59,419 bases of DNA, taken from NCBI GenBank assembly GCA_902517815.1, contig CABYED010000009.1:1-59419 (forward strand), written 5' to 3'. The notes under the pieces are model-generated. The model worked only from the letters and a program-made list of their open reading frames with translations. It did no database searches and had not been told where the DNA came from. This stretch comes from an uncultured SAR116 cluster alpha proteobacterium. GTDB taxonomy: Bacteria; Pseudomonadota; Alphaproteobacteria; Puniceispirillales; Marisalimonadaceae. Shown piece by piece: positions 35,919 to 44,200 of this stretch. The position numbers and the translations under genes were made by a program. Each line of letters starts with the position of its first letter. Within the stretch, counting starts at the first letter, position 1.

Positions 35919-37192
35919 GTACTTCCTCTAAGAATTTGCAAAGCTCTTCTAAAAAAATCAGCTTGACCAAAATTTCCTGATTTTAGAGTAACTGAAACAG
36001 GTTTGTTACAATTTGAATTTGGTGACCAAAGAGCAGGAACTCCGTGAGCAATTTCTTTTCCAATTTTTAATTCTTGTAGCCCTAATCCATTAACTACGGC
36101 ACCTGATGTCTCTCCACCAGCAGTTATAAAAATACCAAAAGTATGATTTAAAAGTTTATTCGATAATTTCTCAAAAATACTTTCAATCTTATTCGCTAAT
36201 ACTTCTTGTCCATATTGAATTTGTTTTTCTTTAACAATTTTTGGATCTGCAGATGAATAAATTAAAGGCGATAGAGTTTCATTGTTTCTAATCCATTTTA
36301 TAACATCTTCAATTAAGTTTTCGTTATTCATTACTTCGTCGGCAGAAATAAAATATGATGGATTATCTTTTTTATAAACCTCTATTTGACTCAAAGTAGC
36401 AGATGAACAAGAGCCTGATAGAATTACTGCATTTGTTGTATTTTCAGGAATTTGAAAATTTTCATCCGAGAGTAAACCATCTTTTTTATAAATTTTTGGT
36501 AAACCTAAGGCAATTCCCGAACCACCAGTTAAAAATTTTAAATCTTTTACTCCGTTACAAATAATTTCAAAATCTTCATTATTGGTTGTATCAACTATTG
36601 CGTATTTGCAACCTTCAATTTTCAATTTGTTAATTTTATCTTTAACACTTTGTGAACCATTATTTATTGTTTTATAATCAATTAATCCAACACTATGTTT
36701 AGTCTGATGGTCTAGCCATCTAACTAAATTATGGTCAATCATGGGTGTTAAAGGGTGTTTTTCCATCCCTGATTCATTGAGTGGTTTCCCATTTACAAAC
36801 ATATGCCCGTAAAATACTGTTCTTCCTGCATCTGGAAAAGAAGGACAGGCTACGGTGAAATCAACATTTAATTCCTCCATTATAGCATCAGTAACTGGAC
36901 CTATATTTCCTTCTTTTGTTGAATCAAATGTAGAACAATATTTAAATATGAATTGACTGCAACCAGCATTTTTTAACCATTCCAAAGCTTTTAGACTCTC
37001 TGATACAGCTTCATTTATTGGAATTGTTCTTGTTTTTAGTGCAATTACAGCAGCATCAGCATTGGTTAGTGAAGCTTTGTTTTTAAAGGAGGGAACCCCC
37101 GCAAACATAGAAACTTGCATTCCAGATTTTTTTAAATTATTTGCTATGTCTGATGACCCTGTAAAGTCATCTCCAATAATTCCAAGTATCAT
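35915..37192 (-). CDS. four-carbon acid sugar kinase family protein
   Basis: A 425-residue kinase of the four-carbon acid sugar kinase family (formerly DUF1537; OtnK/DtnK group). The N-terminal substrate domain starts with GIIGDDFTGSSDIANNL, where GDDxTG is diagnostic. The C-terminal nucleotide domain shows AVILSGSCSSATLSQI and FITAGGETSGAVVNGLGLQEL. It should phosphorylate a tetronate such as threonate, erythronate or a 3-oxo-tetronate. It overlaps the RraA-like gene by four bases at the convergent ends. It forms an operon with an ABM protein and an isopropylmalate-dehydrogenase-like enzyme. Confidence 0.87.
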   Translation of the reverse strand: MILGIIGDDFTGSSDIANNLKKSGMQVSMFAGVPSFKNKASLTNADAAVIALKTRTIPINEAVSESLKALEWLKNAGCSQFIFKYCSTFDSTKEGNIGPVTDAIMEELNVDFTVACPSFPDAGRTVFYGHMFVNGKPLNESGMEKHPLTPMIDHNLVRWLDHQTKHSVGLIDYKTINNGSQSVKDKINKLKIEGCKYAIVDTTNNEDFEIICNGVKDLKFLTGGSGIALGLPKIYKKDGLLSDENFQIPENTTNAVILSGSCSSATLSQIEVYKKDNPSYFISADEVMNNENLIEDVIKWIRNNETLSPLIYSSADPKIVKEKQIQYGQEVLANKIESIFEKLSNKLLNHTFGIFITAGGETSGAVVNGLGLQELKIGKEIAHGVPALWSPNSNCNKPVSVTLKSGNFGQADFFRRALQILRGST

Positions 37193-37204
37193 TTATTATA
37201 AACT

Positions 37205-37495
37205 TTATAGTTTCTGTTTTTCTAGCTGTGTGATAATTTTTTCTTTAACCCAAGGTGTAACCTCTTCATTAAATGCTAAATAATGATCGCTTTGTAGGTG
37301 AATATCAAAAGCATCTTTATCAGTATAAGTCTCATATAAAAAAACTACATTTTGGTCATTTGGATCATGACATACATCAAACTCATGACAATCTTTTTCA
37401 AGTTCAAGAGAGTCTCTAGCTTGTTGTAAAATTCTAGTTTTAAATTTATCAATATCTTTTTCGTGGATTACGAATTTTACTGTAATTACAAACAT
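37205..37495 (-). CDS. antibiotic biosynthesis monooxygenase (ABM) domain protein
   Basis: A 96-residue single-domain protein of the dimeric ferredoxin-like ABM fold: VTVKFVIHEKDIDKFKTRI, DSLELEKDCHEFDVCHDP and FLYETYTDKDAFDIHLQSDHY are typical. Such proteins accompany sugar-acid and quinone pathways (for example YgiN, LsrG) and may be isomerases or oxygenases. It lies between the kinase and dehydrogenase genes in one operon. AAGGAG precedes the start by 13 bases. Confidence 0.83.
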   Translation of the reverse strand: MFVITVKFVIHEKDIDKFKTRILQQARDSLELEKDCHEFDVCHDPNDQNVVFLYETYTDKDAFDIHLQSDHYLAFNEEVTPWVKEKIITQLEKQKL

Positions 37496-37513
37496 TAATT
37501 TATTAATCTCCTT

Positions 37514-38641
37514 TTAAGTTAATATTTGTTTTTGAATTTCATTATCTTTTAATAAATCACTTAAAGTTTTGGTTATCGCTGTTGTTCCCATATCACCTCC
37601 AAATTCTATTGGTCTTAATTCATTTCTTTCAAAACCAATTTCAATTGCAGTCTCAATTAATCTAGAACCTAATAAAGTACTTTTACAACTTGTTTTGTCA
37701 GATAGATATTCGAGCATCAGAGATGCACTTAAAGTAGTAGCTAGCGGATTAGCCTTATCCTGTCCGATTATATCAGGCGCACTTCCATGGGCAGGTTGAA
37801 ATAACCCATGATTATCACCTATTTCAGCACATGAGGCCATACCCATGCCTCCTATCAGGCCTCCTCCTAAATCAGATAATATGTCACCAAACATATTTTC
37901 CATTACCATTACATCATATTCCCAAGGATTTCTAATCAAGTTGAGTGCCATTGCATCAACATAGCAATGGTCAGCATCTATATCTTTAAATTTAACTTTT
38001 CTTTCATCAAATATTTTCCTGAAAAATGCCTGTGATCTAAAAACATTAGCTTTATCAACGCAAGTTACTTTTCCAAGCTTACCTTTTTTCTTTCTTTGCA
38101 TAGCTAATTTAAATGCAAAATCATGTAATTTTTCAGTAGTTGCTCTAGTTATTTTCATTACATCTTGCACTTCTTCATCATTTTCAACAGGACATCTATT
38201 ATGAACAGCAGCAGTGTAAAATAATCCTTCAGTAGATTCTCTTAAAATAACCAAATCTATATTACTTGATAATTCATTACTTAATCTATTTGGTATGTTT
38301 TTGTATGCTTTTACTGGTCTTACACCTGCATATAAACCAAACATTTCTCTAAATCTTAGGTGAGGGCATATTTCAGTTCCATCTTTATGACGAACAGTAG
38401 GTAACCCAATTGCACCTAAAAAAATGCTATCGAGTTCATCAACTTTTTTTTCTCCTCCTGGTTCAACATCTTTTCCAGTCAAAGAATAATATTCAGCGCC
38501 TGCTTTGATCATATGCCATTCGCATTTAAATCCACCTGTTATTTTTGAAGACAAGTCAACAATTGAAATAGCTGAATTTACTATGTCTTTACCTATCCCA
38601 TCTCCAGGTACGGTAGCTATCTGAAATTCATTATTATTCAT
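37514..38641 (-). CDS. isocitrate/isopropylmalate dehydrogenase family protein
   Basis: A 375-residue beta-decarboxylating dehydrogenase. VPGDGIGKDIV, HLRFREMFGLYAGVRPVK, VILRESTEGLFY, DKANVFRSQAFF, MENMFGDILSDLGGGL and HGSAPDIIGQDKANP carry the family's substrate, metal and NAD-binding residues. It lacks the H-I-(S/T)-LWG motif of the DmlA-type enzymes at 1820 and 44201, so it probably has a different substrate. In an operon with a tetronate-type kinase it may oxidise and decarboxylate the phosphorylated acid, the job PdxA2 does in known D-threonate pathways (inference). ATG 38641 is preferred over the TTG 12 bases upstream. Confidence 0.8.
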   Translation of the reverse strand: MNNNEFQIATVPGDGIGKDIVNSAISIVDLSSKITGGFKCEWHMIKAGAEYYSLTGKDVEPGGEKKVDELDSIFLGAIGLPTVRHKDGTEICPHLRFREMFGLYAGVRPVKAYKNIPNRLSNELSSNIDLVILRESTEGLFYTAAVHNRCPVENDEEVQDVMKITRATTEKLHDFAFKLAMQRKKKGKLGKVTCVDKANVFRSQAFFRKIFDERKVKFKDIDADHCYVDAMALNLIRNPWEYDVMVMENMFGDILSDLGGGLIGGMGMASCAEIGDNHGLFQPAHGSAPDIIGQDKANPLATTLSASLMLEYLSDKTSCKSTLLGSRLIETAIEIGFERNELRPIEFGGDMGTTAITKTLSDLLKDNEIQKQILT

Positions 38642-38817
38642 GCGTGATACCAAATTTTTTTAATAAAATATTACTTAGGTCGATTAACATTTACAATGAT
38701 TTAATAGATATTTGTAATTTATAAAAAAAATCTTTTAGAGTTATAAATTTTTAAATGAAATGAGGATGAACTTAATTAATCTTGGGAGATATATATTGAG
38801 TTCATCCATATATTAAC

Positions 38818-38836
38818 AATAATGATAATCATTATC
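38818..38836. promoter_or_regulatory. Fur box, nearly perfect
   Basis: Nineteen bases match the classical Fur consensus (three GATAAT/ATTATC hexamers) at 18 of 19 positions. It lies about 115 bases upstream of mbfA. The fur-like gene is 3.5 kb away. Confidence 0.8.
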
Positions 38837-38863
38837 ATTGTCAATAATATATTTATTTATTTT

Positions 38864-38882
38864 AATAATTATTATCATTTGC
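38864..38882. promoter_or_regulatory. second, weaker Fur/Irr-like box
   Basis: AATAATTATTATCATTTGC agrees with the Fur consensus at about 14 of 19 positions, 28 bases downstream of the strong box and about 70 bases before the mbfA start. Two tandem boxes suggest cooperative repression; an Irr-type element is an alternative. Confidence 0.45.
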
Positions 38883-38952
38883 AAAAATAAATAATAAATT
38901 CAATGACTTATTAATTAAACTAATATATTAAAAAACTCTTTGGGAATGCATT

Positions 38953-39927
38953 ATGTACAAATCTTTAATAAAAAAGAAATTTCAAGACTTAAATGATAAT
39001 GAAATATTATCTCTTGCAATTGGTAGTTTAGAAGAAGATATAAAATTATATGATGATTACTCTTCTCATTTTCTTATAAATTACCCAGTAACATCAAAAA
39101 TGTTTAAACAAATGTCTATTTTAAAAAATAAAAATAGAAAAAAATTAGTTGAATTACATAAAAAAAAATTTGGTGAGACTTTAAGCATTACTAACCGCAA
39201 AGAAATTGCTAATTATTTTAAAAGAAAACCTGAATGGTTGGTAATAAAGAATTCTATTGAAAAAGTTAGAAACGAAATTATTCAAATGGAAACTTTGTCT
39301 GCTGAATTTTATAATTCTTTTGCTAAAAAATCACAAAATATTGAAATTAGAAATTTACTTATTGACTTAGCATTAATGAGTAGAGAGCAGAAAGATAATG
39401 CTAAATTGATATTATTGAATGCTCAAAAATCACGAAGTGCTAAAGAGGAAGTTACTAAAGATAAAAGGCAGTTTATTTTAACATGGGTCCAGCCAGGTCT
39501 TGCCGGTCTTATGGATGGTTCAGTTTCAACTTTAGCTCCAATTTTTGCTACTGCTTTCGCAACAAAAGACAGTCATACAACATTGCTAGTTGGTTTAGCT
39601 GCATCTATAGGAGCTGGAATTTCAATGGGTTTTACAGAAGCTGTACATGATGATGGAGTAATATCAGGGAGAGGTTCACCAATAAAGCGAGGGTTTGCCT
39701 CAGGCATTATGACCACAATAGGGGGGTTAGGTCATGCACTCCCATATTTGATTTCTGACTTTTATGTTGCAACAGTGATTGCAATGTTTTTTGTGCTAGT
39801 TGAGCTTTGGGCTATTGCGTGGATACAAGCTAAATATATGGAAATTAAATTTACAAAAGCCGTGTTTCAAGTGGTTTTTGGTGGATCACTAGTTCTAGCT
39901 GCTGGTATATTAATAGGTGGAGGTTAA
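38953..39927 (+). CDS. mbfA: membrane-bound ferritin-like iron exporter MbfA
   Basis: A 324-residue protein with an N-terminal ferritin/rubrerythrin-like four-helix domain (about residues 10-160) and a C-terminal VIT1/CCC1-type membrane domain (about 165-324, with PGLAGLMDGSVSTLAPIFATA and GMTEAVHDD-like GFTEAVHDDGVISGRG). This fusion is MbfA, an inner-membrane iron exporter that protects alphaproteobacteria against iron and peroxide stress (established for Bradyrhizobium and Agrobacterium). Ferritin-side Glu residues such as those in GSLEEDIKLYDDY and METLSAEFY are present. The upstream Fur boxes fit iron control. It faces the same way as the Fe(III)-binding protein gene downstream. Confidence 0.9.
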   Translation: MYKSLIKKKFQDLNDNEILSLAIGSLEEDIKLYDDYSSHFLINYPVTSKMFKQMSILKNKNRKKLVELHKKKFGETLSITNRKEIANYFKRKPEWLVIKNSIEKVRNEIIQMETLSAEFYNSFAKKSQNIEIRNLLIDLALMSREQKDNAKLILLNAQKSRSAKEEVTKDKRQFILTWVQPGLAGLMDGSVSTLAPIFATAFATKDSHTTLLVGLAASIGAGISMGFTEAVHDDGVISGRGSPIKRGFASGIMTTIGGLGHALPYLISDFYVATVIAMFFVLVELWAIAWIQAKYMEIKFTKAVFQVVFGGSLVLAAGILIGGG

Positions 39928-39964
39928 AAAAAATTAATTTGACATTGATAATAGTTATAGTAAT

Positions 39965-39983
39965 AATAATGATAATGATTCGC
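39965..39983. promoter_or_regulatory. Fur box at the Fe(III)-binding protein gene
   Basis: AATAATGATAATGATTCGC matches the Fur consensus at 15 of 19 positions. It ends 9 to 21 bases before the two candidate ATG starts, so bound Fur would block transcription initiation. It also overlaps any longer reading frame, arguing for a downstream start. Confidence 0.65.
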
Positions 39984-40004
39984 AATAACATAATGGTTTT
40001 TTCA

Positions 40005-41042
40005 ATGAAAAGTCTTAAATCTTTATTATTTTGTATTTTCAACTTAATTTTTTGTTTATCTATCTTAATTTTTGGAATTCAACGCGCTAGTGCAAAAGAG
40101 ATAAATATTTACTCTTATCGAAGCCCTGCTCTTTTGGAACCATTTACTAAAGAATATGAAAAAGAATTTTCAGTAAAATTTAACGTTTTACACGCTAAAA
40201 AGGGCCTCGCGCAAAGGCTCAAATCCGAAGGAAAAAATTCTCCTGCGGATGTGCTTCTTACCGTTGATATTTCAAGATTATCTGAGCTTGCGGATATGGA
40301 TTTAGTTAAAAAAATTAACTCAGACATAATAAATAGAAATGTTCCAAATCATTTAAGAGATATAAACAAAAAATGGGTTAGTTTATCTACTAGAGCCCGA
40401 ATAATAGGTATTTCCAAAGAAAGGGTTAATAAAAATGAAATTAATGATATTGAAGATTTAGCAAAATCCAAGTTCAGGGGTAAAATCTGTACAAGAATTG
40501 GAAGTCACCCATATAATAGAGCATTATTGGCTTCAATAATTGCACATAAAGGTGAGGCAAAAGCAAAATCATGGGCAGAAGGTTTAGTTTCAAATTTTGC
40601 AAGAAAACCAAAAGGTAATGACAGAGCACAAGCAAAAGGAATTTACTCAGGTGAGTGTGATATAGTTTTAATGAATACGTATTATTTTGCATTAATGAAA
40701 TTTAATGAAAAGAAACCTGAACAAAAAAATTGGGCACGAGCTACTGAAGTAATATTCTATAACCAAGGTAATAGAGGGCAACATGTTAACATTTCAGGTG
40801 CGGCTATTGCAAAATATTCAAAAAATAGCGAAGAAGCTCTAAGATTTATTGAATGGCTGACTATGCCAAAGGCACAGAAAATTTATGCAAATGTTAATTT
40901 TGAATATCCAGTAAATCCTAAAGTTAAACTTGATGGCAAAATAATGGAATGGGGTACATTTAAGTCAGATAGCTTACCAATAAGTGAGATTGCTAAAAAT
41001 GCAAAAAAAGCACAAATGATAATTGATCAGGTGGGTTGGTGA
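40005..41042 (+). CDS. fbpA: periplasmic Fe(III)-binding protein of an ABC transporter
   Basis: A 345-residue exported substrate-binding protein. A signal peptide MKSLKS plus a hydrophobic stretch ends at RASA-KEI. The mature part starts with INIYSYRSPALLEPFTKEYEKEFS, as in FbpA/FutA proteins, and has the iron-binding tyrosine pair in MNTYYFALM. It should bind free ferric iron in the periplasm and hand it to the permease, whose candidate gene is at 42459. I start at ATG 40005 because of the signal peptide; ATG 39993 is an alternative, and neither has a clear binding site. A Fur box lies directly upstream. Confidence 0.88.
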   Translation: MKSLKSLLFCIFNLIFCLSILIFGIQRASAKEINIYSYRSPALLEPFTKEYEKEFSVKFNVLHAKKGLAQRLKSEGKNSPADVLLTVDISRLSELADMDLVKKINSDIINRNVPNHLRDINKKWVSLSTRARIIGISKERVNKNEINDIEDLAKSKFRGKICTRIGSHPYNRALLASIIAHKGEAKAKSWAEGLVSNFARKPKGNDRAQAKGIYSGECDIVLMNTYYFALMKFNEKKPEQKNWARATEVIFYNQGNRGQHVNISGAAIAKYSKNSEEALRFIEWLTMPKAQKIYANVNFEYPVNPKVKLDGKIMEWGTFKSDSLPISEIAKNAKKAQMIIDQVGW

Positions 41043-41104
41043 TTAAAAGAAATAACTTATACCAAAATAACCAACTAATAGCCAAGCTATACCTTTAAAT
41101 AAAA

Positions 41105-41136
41105 AAAACAGGAACAAAACAAGTCCTGTTTTTTTT
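41105..41136. terminator. bidirectional rho-independent terminator
   Basis: AAAACAGGA at 41105-41113 pairs with TCCTGTTTT at 41124-41132, ten-base loop, followed by T residues to 41136 and preceded by a run of A residues. It lies between the convergent iron-binding protein and SDR genes and can serve both strands. Confidence 0.85.
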
Positions 41137-41172
41137 ATATTTGTCTTTGAAATTTTTATATAATCTAGATAT

Positions 41173-41913
41173 TTAGACAGTTTGACCGCCATTAATCTGG
41201 ATCTCTGTTCCATTAACATATGAGAAAGTTTCTGAGCACATTGAAAGAATGACACCTGCAACTTCATCGGGTGTTCCAAATCTTTTCATAGGTATCTTCT
41301 CTGTGAGTAATTTTTTACTACTTGGAGTAACCATAGAGGTTTCAATTTCTCCAGGAGCTATAGCATTTACTCTTATATTATCTTTGGCAAGATCTGATGC
41401 CATTTCTCTTGTTAGTGATTTTAGAGCAGCTTTAGATGTTGCGTAAGCAGGTCCTGCAAATTGGTGAACATTATCACTGGCAATAGATGTTACGTTAATT
41501 ATCATACCATTGGCTGACTTTAGATTATTAACAATAGCTTTTGAAATAATGATTGGAGCAAAAAAATTAACATTAAATACTTTACGCCATAATTCTAATG
41601 ATGTGTCATTAAAACTAAGTCTCTCATTTTTTTTGTCTTTTGGAGAAATTGCAGCATTATTAATAAGTGCTTTTACTGGCCTCCCATTTAAAAATTCAGA
41701 TAAGTCTCTAAGTTTTTTGTTTAAAGAAATTTCATCTTCAAGATCAACTTGAAAGTGAAATTGTTTATTGTTAGACCAAGGACATTTTGGTGCAACTTCA
41801 GATCGTGAAAATGTAATTACTGTCCATCCATCATCCCAAAATTTTTTTGAAGTAGCGTGACCTATGCCCCGGCTACCTCCTGTAAGAATTATAATTTTAT
41901 CTTTTTCTTTCAT
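41173..41913 (-). CDS. short-chain dehydrogenase/reductase under a Fur-like box
   Basis: A 246-residue classical SDR. TGGSRGIGHA is the cofactor loop (Arg suggests NADP), NNAA replaces NNAG near residue 89, the catalytic Ser lies in NVTSIAS, and YATSK completes the triad. APGEIETSM and NGTEIQINGGQTV are typical ends of FabG-like members. A good Fur box lies 15 bases upstream of the start, so expression may respond to iron. Its iron-related role, if any, is unknown. Confidence 0.85.
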   Translation of the reverse strand: MKEKDKIIILTGGSRGIGHATSKKFWDDGWTVITFSRSEVAPKCPWSNNKQFHFQVDLEDEISLNKKLRDLSEFLNGRPVKALINNAAISPKDKKNERLSFNDTSLELWRKVFNVNFFAPIIISKAIVNNLKSANGMIINVTSIASDNVHQFAGPAYATSKAALKSLTREMASDLAKDNIRVNAIAPGEIETSMVTPSSKKLLTEKIPMKRFGTPDEVAGVILSMCSETFSYVNGTEIQINGGQTV

Positions 41914-41927
41914 TTTTAAATTTTTGA

Positions 41928-41946
41928 GAAATTGATAATCATTCTT
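41928..41946. promoter_or_regulatory. Fur box upstream of SDR gene
   Basis: GAAATTGATAATCATTCTT agrees with the 19-base Fur consensus at 15 positions. It lies 15-33 bases upstream of the SDR start, in the gap after the fur-like gene. It most likely controls the SDR gene. Confidence 0.6.
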
Positions 41947-41997
41947 AATAATACATTATGTAACTTTGAAATCAAAGAAATTAAATAAACAAGAATG

Positions 41998-42402
41998 TTA
42001 TTTTTTAATTTTTTTTCCAAATAATTCTAATCTATGATCTACTAGTTCATATCCCATATTAAGAGCTACCTGTTTTTTCATTTCTTCTAGTTCTTCGTTC
42101 TGAAATTCAATTATTTCACCACTCTCAACATCAATTAAATGTTCATGATGTTCGCCAGCTTCTTCATATCGAGATCTACCGTCACCAATATCTAATCTTT
42201 CAATTATTCCAGCCTCTTCAAATAATTTTATTGTTCTGTAAACAGTTGCGATTGAGATTGAACGATCTTTTTCAACAGCTCTTCTATACATTTCATCCAC
42301 ATCAGGGTGATCAGCTGAATCCTCGATTACTTCTAGTATAATTTTTCTAGGCAATGTCATTCTCAGACCGTTTTTTATACATTTCTCATAAAGTTGGGCC
42401 AT
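41998..42402 (-). CDS. fur: Fur family metalloregulator (Fur/Mur)
   Basis: A 134-residue Fur-family repressor. The winged helix covers residues about 10-80, with ATVYRTIKLFEEAG as recognition helix region, then the metal-binding HHEHLIDVESGEIIEF of the dimerisation domain. There are no CXXC pairs, as in alphaproteobacterial Fur/Mur proteins, so it may sense manganese or iron. The boxes in this window are of classical Fur sequence and suggest an iron role. ATG 42402 follows a GGAAAAAAGA site; the TTG 12 bases earlier is less likely. Confidence 0.92.
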   Translation of the reverse strand: MAQLYEKCIKNGLRMTLPRKIILEVIEDSADHPDVDEMYRRAVEKDRSISIATVYRTIKLFEEAGIIERLDIGDGRSRYEEAGEHHEHLIDVESGEIIEFQNEELEEMKKQVALNMGYELVDHRLELFGKKIKK

Positions 42403-42458
42403 TCTTTTTTCCAAGAAAGATTTATAATCATTCTAAACTAATACAAGTTTACAAAAAA

Positions 42459-44108
42459 TTAAATTATTTTTTTATTTATATTCATTATTTTATTGATAAA
42501 CAAAATAGGTAAAAGTCCTATAATTACTATAAGAAGAGCTGCGCTTGATGCTCTTTCAAGCATTTCATCATTTGCATATTGATATACGTATGTGGCTAAA
42601 GTTTCAAAATTGAAAGGTCTTAATAACAACGTTATAGGAAGTTCTTTAATAATATCAACAAAAGCCAGAATAAATGCAGTTAAAATAGATGGTCTTAATA
42701 ACGGTAATATAACCTTCCTAAAACTATACCAAAACGGATTACCAAGTGATCTACTAGCTTCAAGCAAATTAGGCGGTAATCTATTTATTCCGCTATTAAT
42801 TGCCCCAAATGAAACAGCATTAAATCTTGATATATAGGCAAAAATTAATAAAAAGTAAGAACCAATTAAGATTAAATTTAGATCAATAGAAAAGATTTCT
42901 AATGATAAATTTACAAATTTTTCAATAAAAGAAATAAAAAATAATGTCCCTAGAGCTATAATTATGCCTGGAAAAGCATATCCAATACCTGCTATTGTAG
43001 ATAAAAAATTAAAGCCTTTAAAATTTTGATATTTAATACTTATTGTTAAAATTATAGATAATAATATTATGATTGTTGCAGTAGTGAAGCTAATAAAAAA
43101 TGAGTTTTGGGCAATCGTAACTAAGTGATTAAAATTTTCAAGGTGAAAATAATTTAGAGAATTTTCAATTAAAATAAGCACTGGAATCAAAAACCCAAAT
43201 AATATTGGCATAACGCATATTGAAAAAATTATAATATTTTTAGATTTAGATACTTGAATATTAAAAAAATTGTGAGTGTTGAATTTAGGATCGTTAAATT
43301 TTTGTTTTTTTCTTGCATAAAGCTCTAGTGCAAGCAAAACAATCACAAATGTAAATCCTACCAAAGCTAGCTGTGATGCTGAGGCTAGATTGTTCATTCC
43401 AAGCCATAGGTTAAAAATACCCAGAGTAATTGTTTCAACTGCAAAAAAATCTACTGTACCAAAATCAGAAACTGTTTCCATCAACACTAATGACAATCCA
43501 GCAACTATTGCAGGTTTAGCCAGAGGTAAAGAAACAAAATAGAAAATATTTTTTCCAGAGATCTCAGCAAACTCAATTAAAGATGAAGGAGTAGATTTAA
43601 AAGCAACTTTGGTAATTAGATAAACATAAGGGTATAAAACAAAAGATATTACAAACACTGCTCCTCCAAGGGATCTTATTTCTGGAAAATAATAATCACT
43701 TGGTGAAGAAAAATTAAATAAATCTCTTAATATTGTCTGAACAACACCACTATATTCAAAAAAATCAGTATAACAATACGCAACTATATATGATGGTAAT
43801 GCTAGAGGCAAAAGTAGTGCCCACTCAATTATATTTTTCATGTAAAAATTATATCGGCAAACTAACCAGGCAAGAGAAACTCCAATCACAAAGGTAGTTA
43901 AACAAACACCTAACATTAACATAAAAGTGTTGTATAAATAATATTTTAAACGTGAATTTATAAGATGTAGCCATAAATCATATGTGTTTTGAAAACTTGA
44001 TATAATTATAGAAATAACTGGAGAGAGAAGTAAGAAAATTATAATTATACTTATGATTTTTAAATGCGAGTTTAATATTTGATTTAATAGTTTAGAGATA
44101 GCTACCAT
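42459..44108 (-). CDS. fbpB: Fe(III) ABC transporter permease
   Basis: A 549-residue inner-membrane protein with about 12 transmembrane segments in two halves, each with a permease (EAA-type) loop: EFAEISGKNIFYFVSLPLAKPAIVAG and EASRSLGNPFWYSFRKVILPLLRPS. This duplicated layout is typical of SfuB/FbpB ferric iron permeases and related thiamine permeases. It fits the ferric-binding protein encoded 1.5 kb away on the other strand. The matching ATPase gene (fbpC) is not in this window. It lies upstream of fur on the same strand with a 56-base gap. Confidence 0.87.
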   Translation of the reverse strand: MVAISKLLNQILNSHLKIISIIIIFLLLSPVISIIISSFQNTYDLWLHLINSRLKYYLYNTFMLMLGVCLTTFVIGVSLAWLVCRYNFYMKNIIEWALLLPLALPSYIVAYCYTDFFEYSGVVQTILRDLFNFSSPSDYYFPEIRSLGGAVFVISFVLYPYVYLITKVAFKSTPSSLIEFAEISGKNIFYFVSLPLAKPAIVAGLSLVLMETVSDFGTVDFFAVETITLGIFNLWLGMNNLASASQLALVGFTFVIVLLALELYARKKQKFNDPKFNTHNFFNIQVSKSKNIIIFSICVMPILFGFLIPVLILIENSLNYFHLENFNHLVTIAQNSFFISFTTATIIILLSIILTISIKYQNFKGFNFLSTIAGIGYAFPGIIIALGTLFFISFIEKFVNLSLEIFSIDLNLILIGSYFLLIFAYISRFNAVSFGAINSGINRLPPNLLEASRSLGNPFWYSFRKVILPLLRPSILTAFILAFVDIIKELPITLLLRPFNFETLATYVYQYANDEMLERASSAALLIVIIGLLPILFINKIMNINKKII

Positions 44109-44200
44109 TTAACAATTTTTTAAATATTGAAATAATTAAGTTATTAATAGATAAACTATTTTTATTACTATTTATATTTATTTATTTAAGAAGGCAAAAG

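Larger units (their letters stand above)
38642..38952. promoter_or_regulatory. divergent control region before mbfA, with Fur boxes
   Basis: This gap of about 310 bases separates the leftward dehydrogenase operon from the rightward mbfA gene. It holds two Fur-box-like sequences, listed separately, and otherwise only AT-rich sequence. I see no coding frame or RNA gene in it. Confidence 0.5.

Noticed and set aside
41043-41165. Leftward frame ending KGIAWLLVGYFGISYFF, like a small membrane protein
   Set aside because: It lacks a plausible start codon with ribosome binding site and runs through a clear bidirectional terminator hairpin. Kept only as a remote possibility.
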